Below are positions 53,739 through 62,858 of a stretch of DNA of 64,000 nucleotides, one piece after another. The DNA lies in NCBI GenBank assembly GCA_036702975.1, contig DATNPX010000054.1, positions 248,001 through 312,000 of the forward strand. The letters run 5' to 3'. The position numbers were made by a program, and so were the translations under genes. The stretch's first letter is position 1, and the number at the start of each line of letters is the position of its first letter. The notes under the pieces are model-generated. The model was not told where the DNA came from. It did no database searches and worked only from the letters and a program-made list of their open reading frames with translations. This stretch comes from DATNPX01 sp036702975 (GTDB lineage Bacteria; Cyanobacteriota; Vampirovibrionia; Obscuribacterales; Obscuribacteraceae).

Positions 53739-54491
53739 CTACTTCAGCATGTCTTCTAAAGTGTCGGTGGCTGTGCCGTCTATGTAAACTGATCGCAAGT
53801 CCTTTGCTGGTTGATAGTCTGCGGGAACCTTGACCGGCTCGGTGCTGAAACTCTTCCGCTCTAGTACCTTTGTTGTCAGCGATTTATTGGTTGAGCCCTT
53901 GCGGCTCTGCGATTCATATTCCAGCGGATACGCTTTGAAAGGACCGATGTTGTAGTACTTCCGCACAGCTTTCAAGATGGTTGCGTTTTGCGAGAGTGTC
54001 GGGCAGCTGATGACGTCGGCTCCAACCACAGTCAGCCGTTCATTTTTGCTGCGGCCGGGGGTATCGTATTTGGTCAAATTCTTCCATTTTTCATGTGTGA
54101 CGGGCAATCCCTTGTAGTTCTCTTTGCCGGACTGATCGAAGACGAGAACCGTGTAATCGAAATACCGAATGACATTGGAGACGCTCAGTACCGTTGGTGT
54201 CCAGTGAGATATGTCAGTGAGAAAGAATGTCTTGTTCTTGTTATTCAAGATCGTTACTTTGCCAGTATCTCCGTCAATGAACGTGCTCATGCCGTTTGCC
54301 TTCGTATCAAACCGCACTTTGTTGCTCGCCATAGACACCTCTGTGTCTGCGATATGCGCGCTGCTTTGTTGCAAGTGAAAGCCTGGTTGTAGCGAATTTG
54401 CAGCCTTTTCGTTGCAATATGCTGGATCTGGCATCACCATTTGTGATGTCAATCCGATTGAAGCTATTACTGCGAAGAATCTGCGAATCAT
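53739..54491 (-). CDS. Secreted protein of unknown function
   Basis: About 250 residues from ATG 54491; a TTG at 54518 adds nine. The N-terminus IRRFFAVIASIGLTSQMVM is a signal peptide. The mature part is beta-rich (VRFDTKANGMSTFIDGDTG, KVTILNNKNKTFFLTDISHW), with a later basic Ser/Lys-rich stretch and a YIDGTATDTLEDML end. The strand-rich region with a residue of 'value in the stored form' style loosely recalls DUF4412-like exported proteins, but I would not assign it. It lies between fabH and the calpain-like gene, same strand. Confidence 0.65.
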   Translation of the reverse strand: MIRRFFAVIASIGLTSQMVMPDPAYCNEKAANSLQPGFHLQQSSAHIADTEVSMASNKVRFDTKANGMSTFIDGDTGKVTILNNKNKTFFLTDISHWTPTVLSVSNVIRYFDYTVLVFDQSGKENYKGLPVTHEKWKNLTKYDTPGRSKNERLTVVGADVISCPTLSQNATILKAVRKYYNIGPFKAYPLEYESQSRKGSTNKSLTTKVLERKSFSTEPVKVPADYQPAKDLRSVYIDGTATDTLEDMLK

Positions 54492-54571
54492 ACGAACGTA
54501 GATTCTATCGCGAATCAATCTCTATATTCTGAGACTCTCAGACAAGACCCTGTGACCTATAACTCTATAAT

Positions 54572-56410
54572 TCACTGCTCCGAGAAAAAACCACAGAAAT
54601 TCGCCGCATATTGCTCAAACGAAATATCGATGGTACCGGCCGTGGTTCTATCCTGCTGTCCCCATGGGTTGCGAATCGTGAGAGTGCCACCATCATGGCC
54701 ATTTGGATCAAACGCCAGTATCGTGTAAACGTGCGAGCGAGCAAAGTGGTTCGGGGTATCCCGCATAAGCGGCATATCGGGCCCGGTAAAGGTGATCACA
54801 GATTTGCTCGGTCCGCAATTGATCGCCATATTCAGGCAATTTCTCAACGATTCAGGGTCCTCTAGTGCCAGCAGATGCATATCGACATCGCTTCCTGTCA
54901 TCAAAGCGAGACCATTACCTAACCCGCCACCGTCGCCTCCCTCGGCCGGTGTATCACCGCCGAAGAGATTGCCGAAAGGATTGCGTCGCCAAAAATGTTG
55001 TTGCGCATATAAACCGTTCGCTTTTTCCAATACAGATGCCCAAGTACCGCATGGACTGCCGTTATTGTAAATTCCTCTTTCAGCTTCAGTCGGTGCTGAA
55101 ACTTTTATTGGTTCATCGCGTGCTCCGGGAAATCTGACCGTATAGCTGCCGTCAATGTTCACTGCGATCATTTTTACTATCGTTTCGGGCTTGAAGTGAG
55201 CGACAGAAGCGACAGCAGCTTCGAAATAACAATCGCCGATCACACCTTGCTTGATGGCATCAGGAGTGACGCTGGCCAGCGGATTACTCATGTCAGCATA
55301 AAGTTTGTCGCAGCATATGTTCTGTGAATCGTTGGTTCGGCGCAGAAGAAAGTTGATTTCATTCACAACTTTATACTGCTCATTGTGGCGAACCTTGCCC
55401 GAGTAGTCGAGCAAATCGTCCATGTTGATGCCGTGCGTTGCCCATGAATAGCGGTCGCCATGGGCGTTGGCAATCGAGTCAAAATGTCCGACCATCCAGG
55501 AGACCAACTCCCGGTCTGCCAAGCGCATAGGTGTATTCTGCTCAACCTTTCTCAAGTCTTCGCGAGTTATGAAAGCGCCAGAATTCAAACCGAGAGAACG
55601 TGCAAAACCCTCATCGGGAGCAGATGCTCTTGCCGCAATCTTGGCAGACATTTCGCACTCTTTTCTGTACTGTGTCTCGAGCGCACCATAGTCCTGCAAA
55701 TCTTTTTTCGTTAGAATACCCAGCTCTTCATCATTGATGGCCAATCTATCGTATTGGCCATAGATGGCGGCCAATACCTGTGCATCCTTCCCCTTGATAG
55801 ATGAATCCTGGATCGCTCGTGCGAGATCACTCCGCGTCAGGAAACCACTGTTGTGCACGTCCAGCTTGTCAAATAATCTCTGAGCGTGATTGGCAAACAG
55901 CTCCGATGCCACCAGTTCAACTGCCAGCTTTGTTTGAATTGGCTTTGCCAGCTGGGTCTCAATCGGCTCTGGTTGTTTGTTCTTCAGTAAACGAATGTAC
56001 TCTTCTATTGAGCGCACTTTGCCCTTCAAAGATTCCTGCAGGCGTTCTTGCAGATCGCTCAGGGTACTACCACTCTTGGTTTTGCTGATACGTCCCGCCA
56101 ATCGCTCAAATCGGCGTTTTGTATCGCCGCTGTTGTGAGTGCGTTCGAAGAGTTGCCACAACGATGTAACTGATTCGCCAGCAGCCGTCTGTTTGAAGGC
56201 TTCAGCGTGTTCTTCGCCAGGCACCGCGTGTAGTGACGACTTTCCCGTCACAACCGTCGTTTTATGCCATTCTGCTAGACCTACCTGTTTCAGACGTCGA
56301 TGGTCCATCGCATCCGGTATCGCTGACCAGTCAGTCTTTAGTCTCTTAGTTTTTGGTTCCCTATCTGAATGGTCTGAAAAGTCCAAGTCCAATTTATGAT
56401 TCAACGCCAT
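54572..56410 (-). CDS. Calpain-like cysteine protease with EF-hand-like modules
   Basis: 612 residues. The C-terminal part (about 380-612) has the C2-family triad: Cys394 in IGDCYFEAA, His560 in RSHVYTI and Asn581 in IRNPWGQ, plus WASVLEKANGLY (457-468), conserved in calpains. Before it are two copies of an EF-hand-like module: residues 184-240 (LDVHNSGFLTRSDL to GILTKKDL) and 275-333 (LNSGAFITREDL, then HFDSIANAHG). The small protein at 2.6 kb carries the same module. The first 170 residues are polar and helical. No signal peptide is seen. Calcium control of the protease is plausible but inferred. GGAAGG precedes the ATG. Confidence 0.88.
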   Translation of the reverse strand: MALNHKLDLDFSDHSDREPKTKRLKTDWSAIPDAMDHRRLKQVGLAEWHKTTVVTGKSSLHAVPGEEHAEAFKQTAAGESVTSLWQLFERTHNSGDTKRRFERLAGRISKTKSGSTLSDLQERLQESLKGKVRSIEEYIRLLKNKQPEPIETQLAKPIQTKLAVELVASELFANHAQRLFDKLDVHNSGFLTRSDLARAIQDSSIKGKDAQVLAAIYGQYDRLAINDEELGILTKKDLQDYGALETQYRKECEMSAKIAARASAPDEGFARSLGLNSGAFITREDLRKVEQNTPMRLADRELVSWMVGHFDSIANAHGDRYSWATHGINMDDLLDYSGKVRHNEQYKVVNEINFLLRRTNDSQNICCDKLYADMSNPLASVTPDAIKQGVIGDCYFEAAVASVAHFKPETIVKMIAVNIDGSYTVRFPGARDEPIKVSAPTEAERGIYNNGSPCGTWASVLEKANGLYAQQHFWRRNPFGNLFGGDTPAEGGDGGGLGNGLALMTGSDVDMHLLALEDPESLRNCLNMAINCGPSKSVITFTGPDMPLMRDTPNHFARSHVYTILAFDPNGHDGGTLTIRNPWGQQDRTTAGTIDISFEQYAANFCGFFSEQ

Positions 56411-56498
56411 CGCCTACCTTCCGAAGACACCAACTCCAAGGTTCCCCTGGGTATACACGGCGTATTTGGAAATTGGACAGATTAATTACTACCTGAGA

Positions 56499-57947
56499 CT
56501 AGTTTTTAGCTTCGGAAGTAGCAGTGCTGGATGTGGCGCTGCTGGCGCTTGAACTAGCCGGTGTTGTGCTGTCGGCGGTATGGTGAACCTGTGCCTTCAT
56601 TACCTCGATAGCTTTGGACAACTGAATGTCCTTACCATCGGTAGGCTGGCGTTTGAAGTTCTGATAGCTCAGGTCGATCCACCATGGTCCTTTACCCTTG
56701 GTGTAATCGTCTTCTTTCAATTCCACCTTGTAATCAGGCACGATACCCACTTTATGAATGTCGGTGTCATTTGGAGTCAGGTAGCGGGCTATAGTGACGT
56801 TGATGCCTGAACCGTCTTCCAATCGGTTGATGGCCTGAACTAGACCCTTACCGAATGATTTCTGACCGACAAGTTTTGCTCTCGTGTTGTCTCTTAGCGC
56901 ACCGCTCAAGATTTCGCTTGCGCTGGCGCTGCCACCGTTGATCAAAACGACCATGGGTTGGTGCGTGATCGGTTGGCTATTGGTATTCTTTTGAGAGTTT
57001 TTGTAGCCATCAGCATCGATAGTGCTGACGATGGTCTCGTCTTTGTTAAGGAACATGCCTGCAATATCGATAGCATTCGAGAGCAAGCCGCCTGGATTGT
57101 TGCGCAAGTCGATGATGATACCGTCGGCGTTGGACAACTTCTTGAGCGACTGCTTCATTTCAGTATTTGCTTTCTGCGAAATGAAGCTGTCCAGTCTGAT
57201 ATAGCCGATGTTGTCTGGCAATAGTTCACATGATGCAACGGCGCGAATCGGAATCTCTGCTCTACTGAGGCTGACTTTTTTCTTCTCGGTCTTGCGCATG
57301 AAGGTGATGCCGACTTTTGTATTAATTGGACCACGGATCTGCTTAACAACCTGGTCTAAGGACTGTCCCTTAACGGGTTTAGCGTCGACCTCTGTAATTT
57401 CATCACCAGGCTGGATGCCGGCCTGGAAGGCTGGAGTGCCTTCAATTGGAGCTATGACAACGACTTTGTGTTCTTTGTTCATGCCGAGTTGCATGCCAAC
57501 GCCGAACAAATGCGCTTCGATCTGTGATTTTTCTTCATCAAACGCATCACGGTCTAAAAAGCGAGTGTAAGGATCGGCCAAGCTGGCAAGCATCGATTCG
57601 ATAGCCTTGTGCGAATCGTCGCTTGTCTTGAGCTTTCCGTCATAACGGTGCTCCCAACGGTTCCAATCTTGTCCGTTGAATTTCTGGTCGTAGTATGAGT
57701 CGTGGATAGTCTTCCAAGCCTTGGCGTACAGCTGAGTTGGCGAGATGACCGATTTGGAACCCGGCAACTGAGCAAGATAAGCAGCACCAGATTTCTGTTC
57801 ACTCTGGTCAGCAATCAGCACTCTTTCGTTATTCTGACCGGCGCGTTCTCCCGCCATGAGCCATTGTTGCAAGCCAAAAAACAGCAAGCAGAAGCTAAGC
57901 GGTATGCCAATTCTTGCCGCCCGTTGCTTATAAACCACTCTGTCCAC
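56499..57947 (-). CDS. C-terminal processing protease (S41 family, CtpA-like)
   Basis: Periplasmic serine protease that trims protein C-termini. 482 residues with an N-terminal membrane anchor or signal (about 13-30), a helical region, a PDZ domain (about 145-225, GVGMQLG to GDEITEVDAKPV), and the S41 core with Ser in NGGSASASEI (about 338-347) and Lys367 in GQKSFGKG. The last ~25 residues are a Ser/Thr/Ala run. GTG 57947 opens the frame; GTG 57938 is better spaced from GAGG. It is not in an obvious operon, being 88 bases from the calpain-like gene. Confidence 0.94.
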   Translation of the reverse strand: MDRVVYKQRAARIGIPLSFCLLFFGLQQWLMAGERAGQNNERVLIADQSEQKSGAAYLAQLPGSKSVISPTQLYAKAWKTIHDSYYDQKFNGQDWNRWEHRYDGKLKTSDDSHKAIESMLASLADPYTRFLDRDAFDEEKSQIEAHLFGVGMQLGMNKEHKVVVIAPIEGTPAFQAGIQPGDEITEVDAKPVKGQSLDQVVKQIRGPINTKVGITFMRKTEKKKVSLSRAEIPIRAVASCELLPDNIGYIRLDSFISQKANTEMKQSLKKLSNADGIIIDLRNNPGGLLSNAIDIAGMFLNKDETIVSTIDADGYKNSQKNTNSQPITHQPMVVLINGGSASASEILSGALRDNTRAKLVGQKSFGKGLVQAINRLEDGSGINVTIARYLTPNDTDIHKVGIVPDYKVELKEDDYTKGKGPWWIDLSYQNFKRQPTDGKDIQLSKAIEVMKAQVHHTADSTTPASSSASSATSSTATSEAKN

Positions 57948-58251
57948 CTCGGTTTTCTATTAACTGTCCCATCTGAATCTTAATCCATTGCCCGCTATCT
58001 GGTCCGGGCAATGTTCATTACACACTACAGACAGACGCGTCTCGTTCACTAAATATCCCCGATTCACGTCCAACGATCTGCTTCCATGAATAATTTCGGA
58101 CGAACTTTAGAAATTTTAATTCTACCCCTATTATTAGGCTTTTGGTCGCTTTTTGTGAGACCAAAAAGGCACTTCCAGAGGAAGTTAAATGTTTCGGCTA
58201 TAAAAGCCAAGTGATTGTTTTTACCATGAGTTATTGTGGTTTGAGGAATAT
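57948..58251. other. Divergent intergenic region
   Basis: About 300 bases between the S41 protease (minus) and the YbhN-like gene (plus). It is AT-rich near 58090-58140 and contains the hairpin at 58140-58166. I see no gene. Confidence 0.5.
58140..58166. repeat. Perfect inverted repeat
   Basis: TTTTGGTC (58140-58147) and GACCAAAA (58159-58166) flank 11 bases, in the promoter region of the YbhN-like gene. No T-tract follows, so an operator or RNA hairpin is more likely than a terminator. Confidence 0.4.
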
Positions 58252-59409
58252 ATGGTGGTGACTCACAGGCTTACTTCGGCGCGTGTGTTAGACCCCGAAG
58301 AGGATTTGACGCAACCTATGCAAGAAACAGCGGCTTCAGCAACTCCCGAGCAGAACGTGTCTTTCCTCAAACGCCTATGGTCGAGAATCTCTGGTTTATC
58401 CAAACAAACCCAGCTCAAACTTAAGATAGGCTTCAGTCTAATTGTCTTCGCCAGCTTGTTTGTTTTCGGCAAGATTGACCTGTCAAAGACCTGGGAAGTT
58501 GCCTCCAAGGCCAATGTCGGTTATCTATCTGCGGCTGCGGCACTGTTCGTTGGTAGCACCTTCATAAATGCCATGCGTTGGCAGGTGCTGGCTCAAGCTG
58601 TGGGGCTTCCCAAGCCACTCCTGCCGCTCGTGCAATATTGCTTCGTGGGATGCTTCTTCAATCTCTTCTTGCCATCGACCGTTGGTGGGGATGTGAGCCG
58701 CTGTTACTATCTATCCAAGGGCACTGGAAAATATAAGGCCGCCTTCTATTCGGTGCTTGCAGACCGGGTTGTTGGCATCTCTGTCTTATTCTTGCTAGCT
58801 ACCACCGGTCTACTTTTTGGTCCTGGTGCCGGATCTTTGCCTCTTGCTGTAAAGGTGCCAATAATTTTGGGAACGATTGGAATCTTTGTCGGTATTCCTC
58901 TCCTACCTACTCTTTCCACCCTTTTTCTCGGCAAAGACCACTGGATCACGCATCGGTTTAAAAACTCAGCTTTCCGAGTCTATTGGCGCGATGGACGCTT
59001 GATTCTCTTTTCCCTGGGTCAATCCATCGGCTTGCAACTAGTGCTCGTCGCAGTCCATGTGCTCGTTGGACTCTCCTTAGGTATGAATCAAGTCCCACTC
59101 TGGTATTACTGCATCTTCTATCCACTGGTGGCAGTACTGGGCTTCGTTACGCCTAGCTTCAACGGTATTGGCGTCCGAGAAGGAGCCTATACATATTTCT
59201 TGTTGAACCCGGTTGCAGGTGGTGTGGAAAGACCAACGGCTTTTGCGTTCGCCATGATTCTTCTTGGCTTGAACACCTTCCTCAGCCTCGTGGGTGGGCT
59301 TGTCTATTTGGCAGGTCACTTCAAATTCTCCGAAAAGGATGCAGAAGAGTTGCAGCATGAAGTCATCGATGAGCCTGAAGAAGAAACTGGTGACGATGAA
59401 ACGCCCTGA
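58252..59409 (+). CDS. YbhN/UPF0104-type membrane protein
   Basis: About 385 residues with a polar N-terminal ~60, about eight membrane helices and an acidic C-terminal tail (EEETGDDE). The family marks are NLFLPSTVGGDVSRCYYL and TPSFNGIGVREGAYTYF, as in the membrane part of lysyl-phosphatidylglycerol synthase and its stand-alone relatives. Related proteins are proposed to flip or modify lipids; the function of this one is unknown. The start may be ATG 58252 or GTG 58255/58258, judged from GAGGAA; TTG 58234 also opens the frame. The cca gene follows. Confidence 0.85.
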   Translation: MVVTHRLTSARVLDPEEDLTQPMQETAASATPEQNVSFLKRLWSRISGLSKQTQLKLKIGFSLIVFASLFVFGKIDLSKTWEVASKANVGYLSAAAALFVGSTFINAMRWQVLAQAVGLPKPLLPLVQYCFVGCFFNLFLPSTVGGDVSRCYYLSKGTGKYKAAFYSVLADRVVGISVLFLLATTGLLFGPGAGSLPLAVKVPIILGTIGIFVGIPLLPTLSTLFLGKDHWITHRFKNSAFRVYWRDGRLILFSLGQSIGLQLVLVAVHVLVGLSLGMNQVPLWYYCIFYPLVAVLGFVTPSFNGIGVREGAYTYFLLNPVAGGVERPTAFAFAMILLGLNTFLSLVGGLVYLAGHFKFSEKDAEELQHEVIDEPEEETGDDETP

Positions 59410-59497
59410 TCCACTTTGGGGTTGTGTGGGAATCTGAGCGATTTTTGTGACTGTCGTTCTCGCTATACTAATAAGAACGTAAACCCAGCGGTTATAC

Positions 59498-60997
59498 GTG
59501 CTTTTAGGAGTCGATTCACCAGCCATTGCAGGGGTCATCGCTTTGCCGACTAAATCAGCTATTCCAGCGGAATCTCGACCACTACGGTTCGACGAAGTTA
59601 AGGGTGCGGTCGACCTCGCCAAGGGGACTGGGCATCACATCTACTTAGTGGGCGGTTACTTACGCGATGCGCTCGGCTCGTTTGCTGATAAAAAGTCGTG
59701 CAAAGACTTTGACTTCGCTGTTGCCGGAGGTACAGGATTCGCCTTCGCCAAACACGTGGCCAACTCCATGGAAGGGCACTTTGTTCCATTGGATGAAGAC
59801 AACGATACTGCACGGGTAGTTCTTGCCAACGGCACTGTGCTCGATTTTTCAGGATGTGTTGGTGGCACCATTGATGCTGATGTGTGGCGCCGCGACTTCA
59901 GCATTAACGCACTCGTTTGGGACCCTGAGTCACCCGATGAGGTCAGCGATTACACAGGTGGCATGTCCGATTTAGAGAAAAAACAGCTGCGTGCGATTTC
60001 GGAGACTGCCTTTACCGAAGACCCACTGCGACTTTTGCGTGCTTATAGATTCGCCGCACACATTGGTGGCACTATTGAAGCCAATACAAGCGAATGGATC
60101 AAAAGGCATGCCGAACGCATCAAACTGGTTGCTGCCGAACGCATAAATGTCGAAATCTTCGCCCTGCTCGGACAGAAATACGTGGCGAAAATGGTTCAGT
60201 CAATGGGCGACGTCGGCTTGCTCGAATACATTTACCCGGAGCTTGAAGCGACACACCAGGTGACTGCCAATGCTTATCACCATTTAGGTCTTTTCGAGCA
60301 TACAGTAGAAACTATTCCGCAGTTGGAAAGCAGATTGCAGGAGCTACCTGAGTGGGTGCATGAGTCACTTTCGCAAGAGATAAATACAGGTATCACCAAG
60401 CTGGCAGCAACCAAGCTGGCTTGTTTACTGCATGACGTTGCAAAACCACGCACATGGCAAATCAACGAAGATGGTCGGCATACTTTTTACGGTCACGACC
60501 GCCTGGGCGCTGAAATGTGTGAGGTGATCGGTGAGCGAATGAAGTGGTCTCGACCATTGACCAAGTTCATCGTCAAGCTTGTGAAGTGGCACTTGCGACC
60601 GGGCGCTTTGTTTCATCAAGGACCGCCAACAGAAAAAGCGATTAGACGTTTCTATCGTGACGTTGAAGACGATCTGCCGGAGTTGATTCTTTTGGCATAT
60701 AGCGATTTTGGTGCCACTCGTGGACCAGATTTATTAGATGCTTCGGCAAGGGCCACAGCAGAGAAAAACCTAAGTGACCTGCTAGATGGTTATCAAGCAT
60801 TTAAGGAAAAAAATAAGACTCGCGTCAAATTGCTAGATGGTAATGATGTCATGGGAATTTTGGGCATCTCCGGTGGGCCAATCATCGGCGATATTTTAGA
60901 AGATCTTGTCGAAGCCCAGGAATTTAATGAAGTGTCGAATCGCGCTGAAGCTGAGGCTTTCATTCGCGAACACTATGCAAAGAAGTATTCCAAATAA
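59498..60997 (+). CDS. cca: CCA tRNA nucleotidyltransferase / poly(A) polymerase family with HD domain
   Basis: Adds or repairs the 3' CCA of tRNA (or polyadenylates RNA; related enzymes are hard to tell apart). About 499 residues: class II nucleotidyltransferase core with VGGYLRD, KDFDFAV carrying the metal-binding aspartates, and RRDFSINAL; the RNA-binding neck region with DPLRLLRAYRFAA; then an HD phosphohydrolase-like domain (LLHDVAKP). Start is GTG 59498, or TTG 59543, which lies 8 bases from AGGGG. A terminator follows. Confidence 0.92.
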   Translation: MLLGVDSPAIAGVIALPTKSAIPAESRPLRFDEVKGAVDLAKGTGHHIYLVGGYLRDALGSFADKKSCKDFDFAVAGGTGFAFAKHVANSMEGHFVPLDEDNDTARVVLANGTVLDFSGCVGGTIDADVWRRDFSINALVWDPESPDEVSDYTGGMSDLEKKQLRAISETAFTEDPLRLLRAYRFAAHIGGTIEANTSEWIKRHAERIKLVAAERINVEIFALLGQKYVAKMVQSMGDVGLLEYIYPELEATHQVTANAYHHLGLFEHTVETIPQLESRLQELPEWVHESLSQEINTGITKLAATKLACLLHDVAKPRTWQINEDGRHTFYGHDRLGAEMCEVIGERMKWSRPLTKFIVKLVKWHLRPGALFHQGPPTEKAIRRFYRDVEDDLPELILLAYSDFGATRGPDLLDASARATAEKNLSDLLDGYQAFKEKNKTRVKLLDGNDVMGILGISGGPIIGDILEDLVEAQEFNEVSNRAEAEAFIREHYAKKYSK

Positions 60998-61019
60998 CCA
61001 AATTTCCGCTTGGCATCTG

Positions 61020-61044
61020 AGTTCTGAGGTTAGAGAACTTTTTT
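61020..61044 (+). terminator. Terminator after the CCA-adding enzyme gene
   Basis: AGTTCT (61020-61025) and AGAACT (61034-61039) form a 6-bp stem with an 8-base loop, leading into a TTTTTT run (61039-61044). Confidence 0.6.
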
Positions 61045-61078
61045 GCGGGCATAAAAGACTCAGAGAGATGTGAGACGC

Positions 61079-61096
61079 GAGTGACAAAAGTCACTC
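61079..61096. promoter_or_regulatory. Operator-like palindrome
   Basis: GAGTGAC-AAAA-GTCACTC is a perfect 7-bp inverted repeat 78 bases before the next gene. It lacks a T-tract. The symmetry and place fit a regulator binding site. Confidence 0.35.
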
Positions 61097-61173
61097 AATG
61101 CGTTTGAGAGGCAGGAATAGCCTGTGTCGACCTCCAATTAGTCGTGGCCGTATTCGCGTAAAGGTGCAAAGAA

Positions 61174-61431
61174 ATGAATACTAAAGTTGATAAGCTCCGC
61201 AACTACACAGTGATCGCCCGCCTCGACGATGCTATTCCCCTCAATACGGAGGAATGGATGGCTGTTGAGCGCTTACTCAATCAAGTCAGTGAGTTCGTCC
61301 CCATGTCGATGCTCAATAATCTGACTGAAGCCATCATCACATACGCTGATGATCAGGCTCGTCGCGGTTATTTGCTCGGTCAAGAAGACCTTGTGCAAGA
61401 GCTGAAGAAAAAAGCAGCTCGCATCGCCTAG
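61174..61431 (+). CDS. Small soluble protein of unknown function
   Basis: 85 residues, mostly helical and slightly acidic (EEWMAVERLLNQVSEFVPMSML, then DDQARRGYLLGQEDLVQELKKKAARI). No membrane segment or known motif. It has its own upstream region with the palindrome at 61079 and ends at a strong hairpin, so it looks like a separately regulated single-gene unit. Confidence 0.7.
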   Translation: MNTKVDKLRNYTVIARLDDAIPLNTEEWMAVERLLNQVSEFVPMSMLNNLTEAIITYADDQARRGYLLGQEDLVQELKKKAARIA

Positions 61432-61453
61432 AACAAGTTACATAGATACTTTT

Positions 61454-61487
61454 GAGAATGCAGTTGGCAGCAGCCAGCTGCATTCTC
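61454..61487 (+). terminator. 15-bp hairpin after the small protein gene
   Basis: 61454-61468 pairs with 61473-61487 over 15 bp (one G-T) around AGCA. The following TGTTATAACTCTTT is a weak T-tract, but the stem is very stable and sits right after a stop codon. Confidence 0.65.
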
Positions 61488-61581
61488 TGTTATAACTCTT
61501 TATTAGCGCGTCCGTTTGTGGAATCATTGCCATTGGATGTCTGCTTCTTTACTATTTCAGTAACTGTATATTGAGGATTTG

Positions 61582-62262
61582 ATGAAACAATATCTAGCAC
61601 CAGCGACGGTATCGATTCTTTGCCTGGCGCTCTTGTCAGGTTGCTCAGAGTCGAGCAAAACGACGACAACATCGACATCAACCACGACTGGTGCCGGCAC
61701 GACAAGTGCCACCACCGCGACGACGACTTCTGCATCAACAACCGAGCAGAGTACGGCAAACAGCGGTAATGCTTCACAACCAGCTAACGCAGATCCCAAT
61801 AATGTTTCCAATCTGAAGCCTTACGAACCACCAAAAATGGCGCCAGGTTTTCCTGGAAAGGGAGATTCGAAAGATTGGACTAAGGCGACCAAGTTCTTCA
61901 ACGATGGCATCGACCGCGCCAGCGCGAAAGACTACAAAGAAGCGATCAAGTTGTATAACCAGGCCATCGAAGTATATCCATACGACCCAATGTTCTTTGC
62001 CAACCTTGGCTTTGCCTTAGAACGAAACAGCCAACCGAAGGAAGGCGTAGACGCGTGTAAGAAAGCGATCGAACTACAGAAAGACTTTGGCGGCGCTTGG
62101 GAAAATCTGGGAAATTGCCAATATGACCTAGGCGATTTAAAAGGATCTCTTGACTCATTCAATCAAGCTTTAAAGTGCGACCTGTCGATGCCAAAACGCA
62201 CCGAGTTGTTGAAGGTGGTTGATGTGTTGACGAAAAAGATCGCTGAAACTGGTGGCAAATAG
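61582..62262 (+). CDS. TPR-repeat lipoprotein
   Basis: 226 residues. The N-terminus has a lipobox LLSGC with Cys21 as the lipidated residue, followed by a Thr/Ser-rich low-complexity linker (about 25-70) and then three TPR units: DWTKATKFFNDGIDRASAKD, NQAIEVYPYDPMFFANLGFAL, and AIELQKDFGGAWENLGNCQY. It is probably anchored to a membrane facing the periplasm and binds protein partners. ATG 61582 follows GAGGA by 4 bases. It converges with the next TPR gene. Confidence 0.85.
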   Translation: MKQYLAPATVSILCLALLSGCSESSKTTTTSTSTTTGAGTTSATTATTTSASTTEQSTANSGNASQPANADPNNVSNLKPYEPPKMAPGFPGKGDSKDWTKATKFFNDGIDRASAKDYKEAIKLYNQAIEVYPYDPMFFANLGFALERNSQPKEGVDACKKAIELQKDFGGAWENLGNCQYDLGDLKGSLDSFNQALKCDLSMPKRTELLKVVDVLTKKIAETGGK

Positions 62263-62269
62263 AGTTGCC

Positions 62270-62620
62270 TTAGGCGGCTGGATCATCATCGCAGCCGAAG
62301 TCCCGGTCGCAGTATTCTCTGACGAGCAATCTGGCTTTTTGCTTGAGAGCTTTTGCGGCGCCCATTTTGTTTTGTATGCGAGCCATCTCGGCAGCGCTCT
62401 TTATCGCAAGTGCAAGCAGCAACTCGTGGTCTAGCCCAAGTTCTTCGAATATCTTGGCAGCGCGCTTGTATTCTCTTTCCGCCTCAGAAAACTTGCCCTC
62501 GAGTTCGTAATGGTCTCCGAGATCCATGTACAACAATGCTACCGTCGGATGATCCTTGTCGTATTTCGAGCGCGCTTTGGTTAGCTTGGCTTTTATATTC
62601 TGTTCTTGTAAATCTTGCAT
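62270..62620 (-). CDS. Small TPR protein
   Basis: 116 residues with one clear tetratricopeptide repeat (HPTVALLYMDLGDHYELEGK and FSEAEREYKRAAKIFEELGL) and a further helical pair. It is soluble, with no signal. Opposite-strand frames here are less protein-like. It probably mediates protein contacts; no partner is visible. Its end lies 7 bases from the end of the TPR lipoprotein gene. Confidence 0.7.
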   Translation of the reverse strand: MQDLQEQNIKAKLTKARSKYDKDHPTVALLYMDLGDHYELEGKFSEAEREYKRAAKIFEELGLDHELLLALAIKSAAEMARIQNKMGAAKALKQKARLLVREYCDRDFGCDDDPAA

Positions 62621-62858
62621 TTTCGATTGTCCATCTCGGTAATAGAGAAAGCCTGGGATTCACCCTTGATAGTGACGGCATTCCTCTCCGGTTGGTTGCG
62701 CTTTCAAGCCTAAAAAATGAACCTGATTTGTGTTAAAAATTAGGGCTGGAACCTAAAAATGCCTGTTTGCGTCTGTCCCACCAGGATGCGACGATTCAAT
62801 CTCATAAGAGATGTAACCTAGAAAACAGGATTCGCCTCGCATCCAGTTTCGTAAATCG

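Noticed and set aside
62353..62736. 127-codon frame on the + strand
   Set aside because: Antisense to the small TPR gene, whose product has a clear tetratricopeptide pattern.
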